NCBI GenBank assembly: GCA_001972305.1
Contig: BDDD01002285.1
Span: forward strand, 203,343-267,342
DNA length: 64,000 nucleotides
Reading direction: 5' to 3'
Source: Cephalotus follicularis
Taxonomy: Eukaryota > Streptophyta > Magnoliopsida > Oxalidales > Cephalotaceae
Part shown: positions 56,600-64,000 of the stretch, in pieces
Numbering within the stretch: the first letter of the stretch is position 1
Layout: each line of letters opens with the position of its first letter
Notes under the pieces: model-generated
What the model saw: only the letters and a program-made list of their open reading frames with translations
Told to the model about the DNA's origin: nothing
Databases searched by the model: none
Position numbers and translations under genes: made by a program

Positions 56600-59126
56600 C
56601 GTCCTTAGCTCTAACGGCTCACATGGTAGCACGTGAGAAGGATCTGGATAATACATTCTGAGTATTGAGATATGAACACCTTATGAAACACATGATCTTC
56701 CCGTGTGAATTCTGCTAACGGCAAAAGTACATTCCAACTGTTATCTCTAGCCATCACACTTCTATGATGCCACTCTGATCCAGGCATATACTCTAACTTA
56801 TATGGTAGGTTCCAATCCCGTAGGTTGAGTGGTAAGGCAAGCCTATAGGATACTGTGCCCACTCTTTTGTCATGTCTTTCCACCAGATTAAGCTACAGAT
56901 CTCGGCACATCTTGCTAATCGCCGGATGTACTGAGAAACTGGAGCGATAAGCTTGTAACTACAGCTCCTTCGTCGGCTTTTCGTTGTAAAGGGTACAAAC
57001 ACTGCCTTGGGATTTTATCAACTCATCACCACGAATCAAGAATTCTGGTTGGAATCCGTCTTGATCGTGTAATGTAGCCTTAAGCAATTCATCATCCATC
57101 CCCTGAGACTCTCAATTTTATCCATCAACCATGGTCATGCTTGAACTTAGGAGATCGTCAAGCAAGCTAATCAGCGACCTAAGGCGTCTGCAAGCATATT
57201 AGCATCGCCTGGTTGACATTGGATCTCACAGATGTAACCATTGAGCAGCTTCATCCACCTTCTTTGTTTCATATTTAGATCCTTTTAAGAGAAAGGAGGT
57301 TTCAGACCCCTGTGATCTATGAAAACCGCTACTTTGTGCCGCGTAGACAAGGTCTCCATTGGCGTAGCGCATGGATAACGCTACAAATTCTAGGTCATGA
57401 GTGGAATAACTTACTCATGAGGTTCCAACTTTCCTTGGGACATAGGAGCTCATTCTCCAAACAATCTCAAAACACAATTCGCACCGTTCCCTGAGGCATG
57501 ACTATATACCACGAAACCATCATTGCTCTTAGGTAAAACCCTGATTGGTGCAGATATCAGACGATGTTTTAACTCCCGCAAGCTCCCTTTACCACCATCA
57601 TCTTTTACATCCTGTCTTTCTGCGTCAATCGAGTCAAAGGTGTTGTAATCCGTAAAAATTCCTCAACAAAGCGGCGATAGTAACCCGCTAAGCCTAAGAA
57701 ACCATGGACTATTGTCACGTTCATCGGCCATTCCCAATATTCACTGCTTCTATACTTGTTAGGTCCACAGACGAACCAGCACTGGTCAACGTGAACAAGG
57801 AAACTACCTCCAATAACAAAACTCAATACTTGCTGAATTTAGCATACCATTGGCGATCTCGCAAGACCTGCCATGTTTAGTACAACCACTTTCCATGGCA
57901 TTCCACAATCTTGGAATGCACTAACATATCATCGAAGGAGACTACGATGATATGGTCAAGATATGGATTACAGACCCCTTCCATAAAGTTTGTGAATGTA
58001 GTAAGGAATTGATCATCCCCTTTAACGACACTACGATCCACCCATAAGATCCATATCGTGACTTGGAGATTGTCGATAATAACATATATCCAAATGGATC
58101 CACCTCAGTAATCACTCCTAACTCATCCATCGGTAACACTAGGAGGGTTGTCGTCATATAGGGTCAGCTATAGATTCTCCCAACTCAGTAATCACTCCTA
58201 ACTCAGTAATCACTCATAGCGTACGACTCACACACTCCTTCAGGATGAATAGATTCTCCCATTGGGGTGTTAACTTACATAACATTCCATAAGGGTTCTG
58301 GTTTCACATTAGCATGACATATGAGTCACAAGGCAATACATGAACTGAGAAAATCTGGGTCCATAACAGTATCTTTGCCATGCCATAACCATGTACCATA
58401 AACTGTACAACATACGTCCTGTAGTCAGGGTTCATCGACCCTTCCTCTCGGTGCCACACAGATCTACCATGGTCATCTCAGTCGGTGACCTGTTCGCTTC
58501 ACGTGTCATGGCCCTCACCGTCACACCATTGGTATATCTCATGGGGTTTCGAAGGGGTTGCCTTTTCGAAGTCGGCCTCCCTAGCAAGCCTAGACTACTC
58601 GGCGGCCTCAGAAATGGCCTATTCGGTAGCCTTAGGTGCTAGCCTGACTAGGGAATCCTTTAAGGATAGAACCCAAGCAAAACTAGAAACTTCATATAAA
58701 ATAGGGCATTTGGGCATCGACACCATCTTTTAGGTGTCGACGTCATCACTGTAGGCGTAAATGTGCAACACTGGTTAATGCACAGAAACGTGAAAGAATG
58801 GTCATCGCGTCAACTCTTCACTCATAGGCGTCGACGCTATGAACCAATGCGTCGACGTGTTGATCGACAAAGAGGTTGACAAACAAAGGAGAATTCCTGC
58901 CAAACCCCTAGAAACAATCAACCAGATACTCTGAACCCTTCTCTAGAGGTAAGAATGTTAACTCACCCAGAAACACGTCCAGGTATTGACAAACAACCAA
59001 AACATCCTCAAACCTCGGTACCAGCCTCCTGTTATCGGTCACATATGCCAGATATCCACTGTAACCTTGTCCCATAAGTCTATCAGCATGACCGACTGAT
59101 ATCATCTGAACTGGCTGTTGATCCAA
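56600..59126 (-). pseudogene. T4 pol remnants, heavily decayed
   Basis: Protease-RT linker at 59126-58908 (GYSGYLAYVTDNRRLVPRFE, VCQYLDVFLGEL). RT shreds at 58157-57605, best at FLGLAGYYRRFVEEFLRITT. RNase H end at about 57300-57200 (QRRWMKLLNGY, then a PG-x-AN-x-LADAL match). Integrase zinc region at about 56990-56880 (FSVHPAISKMCRDL), after which the sequence passes directly to the tail (VGTVSYRLALPLNL at about 56865-56820), so nearly all of the integrase core is gone. Gag is not recognisable. Frames change every few dozen codons. Confidence 0.7.
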
Positions 59127-59725
59127 AGTCCCAATAAACTGGAATTGAGACTATATTGATATATTGAAGAGTATGGCCTCCCCGTAACCATTCATAAGGG
59201 TACAATGTGCTGCTAACCAATCTGTCATATATCCTTAGGAGGGTTAACTAACCACACAGACTGTCTTTCAACTATACCATAACAATCCGGACCATTACGA
59301 TCCGTAACGATACGATCCGAAAACTTATCGTATCTGTATCCATACCTTATCCCTTAACCATAACCGCACGATCCCTAGCCGTACGATTCATGGTTGTGCG
59401 GTCCACAACCATACGATCCATAACTGCATAACCAACCCATACCGTAAAACTGTGAGACTAGGTCAAATTGTATGTCCTCGATAATTCCCGACCGTGGGAC
59501 TAGTCTAAATGTGGTATGGTAGTTCCTTTCCTTTTCCGTTCCATATCTGCTTGTTTAAGAGACAAAGATTCAGCTATCGACTTCTCATACCCATAATTCC
59601 ATGAAACTCCATGTAACACTTATCATTTCGCTATTCCAAGAAATCCAATTAGCACTTTATTTCCATCAATCATTCTCAATTCCCATAGCCAAGGACCCTA
59701 TCCTGGCGTATCCAGCATAGGACTG
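59127..59725 (-). other. Non-coding leader of T4
   Basis: Contains a degenerate repeat of ACGATCC / CCATACGATCC phrases (59283-59460), like 20-236. The upstream neighbour 58710-58870 has GCGTCGAC-type copies. No coding signal. Confidence 0.5.
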
Positions 59726-59737
59726 GCTCTGATACCA
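59726..59737 (-). other. Primer-binding site of T4
   Basis: The minus strand reads TGGTATCAGAGC, 3 bp inside the LTR at 59741. Confidence 0.85.
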
Positions 59738-59740
59738 AGC

Positions 59741-60505
59741 TGTCGCGCCCTGAACCGCGAGAGTAAACCCCCACGATCCAACGCGTGAGATACATTCCTT
59801 CAATCCATTTATATCATATAATTCATACTCCAAAAAGTGCTATAAATTTAAAACTTTAAACCAAAGTCATATAAGCGGAAGAATCATATATACATCAGCA
59901 GAATTGACCAATCCAAATAAAAACTAACTCTTAAAATCTCCCGAAAATTCGGCATGAAGTATTCATTTATAGGACTAAACCCCCTGTAAAGGAAAACTCA
60001 ATTTATATCTCAACACTCCCGAAGGAGAAATCAGTAGTTTATGTATATATACGGGCTCAGCCCTCAGTAATCATAACTAAACCGGTATCATATCATTCTA
60101 ATGCCTCAAATGATGGGCTTGTCCCTGTTTAATACATCAATACACATATCATAAGCACTGTCACATGTCGGCAGGTCGATAGCTGAAATAAAACATGTCT
60201 AATATATCTTTAGATCTGTCTCTTTTAAATAACCAGTCTAACATATCAGTACAGTTCATTTACAACTCGAGGCCCTTTTTATACAACTCATATAAACAAA
60301 CTCATATCCTTTACCATAAGTAAGATCATGTACAATAGGGCAAATCAAAATATGCTATAAAGAATCCATCCGTCTCAGGCTGTCTCATTTAATACAATTC
60401 ATATACAAGCAACTCCATATACAATTGGCTAATAAAATCTGTTATAGAAAACCTGTCCTTCTCAGCTGACCTCGTTGCAATCCATCACCTGTGCCTGAGC
60501 CTGAC
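59741..60505 (-). repeat. T4 right LTR (5' LTR), first 765 bp
   Basis: Starts TGTCGCGCCCTGAACCG and ends at CTGAGCCTGAC, where the next LTR is inserted. The identical point in the left LTR is 53239, also 765 bp from its start. Confidence 0.9.
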
Positions 60506-60754
60506 TGTAACGCTTCGAATTTCATAAATAATTATTATGAAATTGGGGCGTGTACAGTTGTGATAAAATCGATAGAGCCCGGAGTAATAAAAAGGCATTA
60601 CGCATTTAAGTCATAATCGTGTTAGCTAAGACGACTAATAAAACCTATTTTTAATGCGCGACAATAAAGCCCAAATGTTCGCATTATTATTGCGATTAAT
60701 TTGGTGGTTGTTCGGATAATTTATGTTGCGATTTGCAGAAATATTGGGACCTAG

Positions 60755-60850
60755 ACCTTAATATTTTGCCAGTAAATACTAAAGAGAAAGAAAAATAACA
60801 AAAGAATAAAGGGAGGGAGAGACACACATGGGCGCATCACGCATCCGTCC
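60755..60850. repeat. Paired hairpins near the LTR terminus (fourth copy)
   Basis: CTTAATATTTT / AAATACTAAAG at about 60757-60784 and CATGGGCGCAT / ACGCATCCGTC at 60828-60850, the latter with several mismatches. Confidence 0.5.
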
Positions 60851-61189
60851 AAGAAAAGAACAGCAGGCGCACAGAGGGCCTGCACCAGGGAGAGATGGCG
60901 AGAGAGAGTGGGAGAGAGATCGGAGCAGAGGGAGAGAAAGCGCATCTGAGCCAGCCACCGGACCCGGAGAGCGCAGCGGTCAACCTAGGCACGCCACCGA
61001 CCGGTATTCTCTTCCCCCTCCTTCTTTTTTTCTTCTTTTTCTCCTCCTTGGTCGTCACTGTGCGTGCCTCCTCATGGCGTTTCCTGGCGCCGTTACCGTC
61101 GCGGGTGGGGTGAGTTTTTGTGTAGAAGGCCCGCTCTACCCATTTTGACCACCGGTGACGTGATTCGGCCGGAAATGGCCAGAATCAGT

Positions 61190-61400
61190 TGACTGTGTCG
61201 ACTCAGCGAGTCGATTCACTGCCGCCTTGGACCGTGCATTTAGTGCCGAGTCTTGGCGAGTCACGGGCATGGGTGTGTATAACTGGTGAATGTGTGGCAT
61301 TTTTGGGTGGTGATCGGACCTGTGGAGTTCTGGCGAGTTGACTAAGTGAGTCATGAGTCGCTGCCAGCCGTGGCGCGGCGTTCGGCGCCGATTCTCGGTG
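61190..61400. repeat. GAGTCGACTC-type cluster (plus-oriented LTR)
   Basis: Copies such as GTGTCGACTC, GAGTCGATTC, GAGTTGACTA and GAGTCATGAGTC; most have decayed arms. Confidence 0.5.
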
Positions 61401-62009
61401 AGTCTTGATCTGTTCTGTGTAGATCGTTCAATATAGAACCCATTGATGGGTGTTTCATCGCCTGGTTGTGCCGGTCGAAATCCGGCCAGCGTTTTGGAGA
61501 CGAAAATGTTTTGTGTGTTGAACATAACGGAAATGTGTTATATGTGCAGTGTGCGAGTGGCAATTGGATTTGGCATGGAGGAATTGATCTATTGGTGAGA
61601 ACCGGGTTCGGTTCAACGGTTGTTAGAAATGTTCGGCAATTGAACATGCAGCTCGACTGTGCTGGTGATACTGCGATTCCTAACTTGGAATCAGAGGTAA
61701 GGGAAGCTATACATGCAAGTTTGAGTTCAATAATATTGTAATGCCATTGATGAAACGCATGGTTTGCGGATTGTGAATTGTGTGATTGTGTTAGGGTTAC
61801 TGTGAGTAGTTAACCTGTTATGCATATCGTGTCGTAGAATGATTGTGGACTGTGGATTATGAATTGTGTCATTCTGTTAGGGTTGCTAGGAATAGTTAAC
61901 CCATAATGCATTTTGCGTTTTACAATGATTGCGGATTGAATGGCCTGTGTTTTATGATTGAGTCCTATTGGTTTCGAGACGTGTTGAAGGAACCGTGTTT
62001 TGGTTCACT

Positions 62010-62310
62010 TAACCGTCGACGCTTAGGAAAGAAGCGTCGACGCTATGGATTGTTATACGGAGAATGAGTCCTGATTTGCGATAGACATCGACGCTTACAT
62101 AAAACGTCGACGCCATGATTCGTTGTATGTGAGAATGGATACGTATGTCATGGACGCCTGAGGTTCCTACCTCAGAGCATCGACGCCAAAGGGATGAGAT
62201 GTTGACGCGTAAAGATTCTGGTTGAAAGCATTGACGCTAAGAGTTAAGCGGCGATGCTCAAGTGACTGGGTTGAACATTAACGCCTATATGGTGCATGTT
62301 GACGCGAATA
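62010..62310. repeat. GCGTCGACGC-type cluster (plus-oriented LTR)
   Basis: Perfect GCGTCGACGC at 62034-62043, with neighbours ACCGTCGACGCTT, ACATCGACGCTT, AAACGTCGACGCC, GCATCGACGCC and GCGGCGATGC. Confidence 0.6.
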
Positions 62311-62839
62311 GAGCCCGTTTGCATTATTGAGCATATGTTCGCATTGCATACAGTTGTTGATTGAGCTATCACCTGATTTCTAAAACGTTCTTCATTTTAG
62401 AAGTGTATAAATGGTTTATTAAATCATTGTTATATGGAAATGTATGTTTTCCAAAAGGATTGTGAAAGTGGTTTTAAGGGATTGAGAAACTGTTATACAA
62501 AAATGAGTATTTTCCTGTATTCGAACATGGTTCGAATGACTGGTTTTACATTTTAAAATGTATTATTTTCGAGTATTTTATTATACATCAGAACTACTCA
62601 AAAACGATTGGAAATGGATTGTTATATATAATGAGCAAATATATAAGTTTTGCAAGTGTTTATATTTATAAATTACTTGAAATGGATTGAGGAACTTGTG
62701 ATGACTACTAAGCTCCCTGTTGGGTAAGTAACCAAGACTGTGAAATGTTTTAAAAGAACCTATGTACATTCGAAAATGTATTATTTACAAGTATTATATT
62801 TGTTAATAATTAATTGTAATGGATTGATTGATTGTGTTT

Positions 62840-63245
62840 GGCTGCTAAGCTCTGTTGAGTAAGTGGTCAGAAACTCCACTACTAAGCTCTGTTGAGTAAG
62901 TAGCCGGAGATTCCATATACTGTAGCTACTAAGCTCTGTTGAGTAAGTAGCTAGGGTTTCCCGTACGATGGTTACTAAACGCAGAGCGGAAGTAACCGGG
63001 CTACTAAACACGGAGTGGAAGTAGCCAGGGACTCCCACCTTCGGCAGTTACTAAACGCAGAGCGGAAGTAACTGGGTTACTAAACACATAGTGGAAGTAA
63101 CCGGGTGCTAAACATAGAGTGGAAGCATCTCTGGAGTGACTGATGGATTGTTGCGGCAGTTACTAAACGCAGAGCGGAAGTAACCGGGTTGCTAAACACA
63201 GAGTGGAAGTGACCGGGTGCTAAACACAGAGTGGAAGCATCCCCA
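62840..63245 (+). repeat. Array of hairpins with conserved loop and co-varying stems
   Basis: About eleven units. Perfect stems: CTACT/AGTAG (62879), AGCTACT/AGTAGCT (62924-62952), GGTTACT/AGTAACC (62970-62997), GGCTACT/AGTAGCC (62999-63026), CAGTTACT/AGTAACTG (63045-63074) and GGTTACT/AGTAACC (63075-63102). Others pair fully if G-T wobble is allowed: GGCTGCT/AGTGGTC (62840), GGTGCT/AGCATC (63104), GGTTGCT/AGTGACC (63188) and GGTGCT/AGCATCC (63216). The loop is AAACxCxGAGxGGA in later units and AAGCTCTGTTGAGTA in the first three. The wobbles are G-T on the plus strand, which is the sense strand of this LTR. Confidence 0.75.
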
Positions 63246-63607
63246 CATGGAGTGTTGTCCGTGGTGACATGATTGATTGACCGTATTGGTTGTTTGTCCG
63301 TTGTGACATGTATTACTGGATTGTTGGCCCGATGAGGCATAACTGATGGTTTGTTCGGTCCTTTGAGGACATGATTGTGACTGGTCAGCTGAGGACATGA
63401 CCGTGATTGTGTTGATGTAGCCCTAACGGGGTGCACCTGTACTGTGAATATGTATATACGGATACATATATGTATATACTGTTATATATACCGTACTGCA
63501 TCACTGTGCATTCATACATGACATGCATTATCATTGAAACCGAACTGTATTTATACTTAGCCGAGTGAGGACAAAGGCTAACCCCCTTCAATTTCAGATT
63601 GATTTCA

Positions 63608-64000
63608 TGTAGCGCCCCCGACCCGAGTCCGCTTTAAGCTCAAAGCGAGCTTCGAAGATCGGTGCGTTACGTGGGTGTAACCTTTGACCGTCAAATCGTT
63701 TAACCATTTAACGATCCATTTCATATCATATAATCTTAGCTTAGATTTAAAACCTAACATTATTACTCAATAACTTCACATGATCGCATATACTTACATC
63801 TTTGAAACATTAATTTCAAAATATCATATTCTCATTATCATGATCGTTTCTAATACCCTTGCATTTGTACATCACTTACATGTAACCTTACACAACGGAA
63901 AAACATAAACCTTTTTACATCATAAAACCATCATATACTCACCTTTATCATTAACTTCTCTTACTCTCAAGTATGTTCAATAACTTTCAACACAGTTTCT
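63608..64000. repeat. Start of another LTR, cut by the window end
   Basis: Begins TGTAGCGCCCCCGACCCGAG, resembling the TGTCGCGCCCCGAACCG start of the T4 LTR but otherwise different. It interrupts the LTR before it. By analogy with T4 the element would read on the minus strand; this is inference. Confidence 0.55.

Larger units (their letters stand above)
52475..60505 (-). mobile_element. Decayed Ty3/gypsy element with 3.85 kb LTR (element T4)
   Basis: Left LTR 52475-56327, interior 56328-59740, right LTR 59741-60505 (the first 765 bp; the rest is displaced by the LTR at 60506). The 765-bp parts of both LTRs align without a net gap, and I count about 40 substitutions, near 95% identity. A polypurine tract beside the left LTR and a PBS beside the right one give minus orientation. 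It was inserted into copia element C2. The interior, only 3.4 kb, retains shreds of pol and the leader. Confidence 0.85.
60506..63607 (+). repeat. Family A LTR in plus orientation, right end interrupted
   Basis: Begins TGTAACGCTTCGAATTTC, the reverse complement of the GGGGCGTTACA ends. Order in sense: terminal palindrome AATTTCATAAATAATTATTATGAAATT-like (60515-60542), hairpin pair (60755-60850), GAGTCGACTC cluster (61190-61400), gap, GCGTCGACGC cluster (62010-62310), AT-rich block, hairpin array (62840-63245), then 'ttagccgagtgaggacaaagg' (63556), which is the reverse complement of 42395-42425. The LTR should end soon after with GTGTGACA but is broken at 63608. No coding signal. Confidence 0.8.

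Noticed and set aside
62840-63245. CRISPR-like array (repeat units with variable parts)
   Set aside because: Units are short and imperfect, arms rather than spacers vary, no cas genes are near, and the sequence is plant nuclear LTR DNA.

Overview
The window is plant nuclear DNA, made almost entirely of nested and decayed transposable elements. No intact host gene, rRNA or tRNA gene was found. The evidence for a flowering plant is the combination of Ty3/gypsy elements with chromodomain-type polyprotein tails, several Ty1/copia lineages, a CACTA (En/Spm) transposon with the plant-specific DUF4216 and Transposase_24-type proteins, and primer-binding sites complementary to initiator-Met tRNA. The species cannot be named from this sequence.

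Layout. 1-3708: end of a minus-strand gypsy-type element (non-coding interior, PBS, 2.6 kb LTR). 3709-8726: CACTA remnant (transposase C-terminus, then a multi-exon accessory-protein pseudogene), interrupted by a solo LTR at 4649-5980. 9101-19684: complete Tekay/Del-like gypsy element, minus strand, with target duplication TCAAG. 19709-34451: a second complete gypsy element, minus strand, with target duplication ATACA. Inside its right LTR sits a younger member of the same family in the opposite direction (27221-32303), whose internal region is cut by a single N. Joining the sequence on either side of these elements restores one short stretch of pre-insertion DNA, and the two insertion points lie only 19 bp apart. 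34457-36251: pre-insertion DNA with exon-like fragments resembling a plant MORC ATPase gene. 36252-39324: a chimeric LTR with an inverted middle. 39325-45495: a minus-strand copia element, truncated in reverse transcriptase and split by a solo LTR (42000-44699, target duplication ATCAC). 46193-48283: 3' end of a SIRE/Maximus-like copia element. 48284-52474: a plus-strand copia pseudo-element. 52475-60505: a decayed gypsy element with 3.85 kb LTRs. 60506-63607: an LTR of the first family, inserted into the right LTR of the preceding element. 63608-64000: the start of yet another LTR.

The elements form a history rather than a pathway: copia, then gypsy inserted into copia, then an LTR into the gypsy LTR, then another LTR. 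Every gag-pol examined carries inactivating damage. Examples are DTG changed to DMG, a YxDD-type box changed to FIDN or FIYD, a lost zinc knuckle, and in-frame stops.

The least expected structure is inside the LTRs. (i) Tandem arrays of short hairpins have a conserved loop, and their stem arms differ from unit to unit while changing in step, with G-T wobbles on the strand read as sense (best at 62840-63245). (ii) Clusters of palindromes have a GTCGAC core but a different flank in different families. (iii) A pair of hairpins lies about 250-345 bp from the GTTACA end of four LTRs. These three points are the best candidates for a new functional feature. A neutral, template-switching origin is the main alternative.
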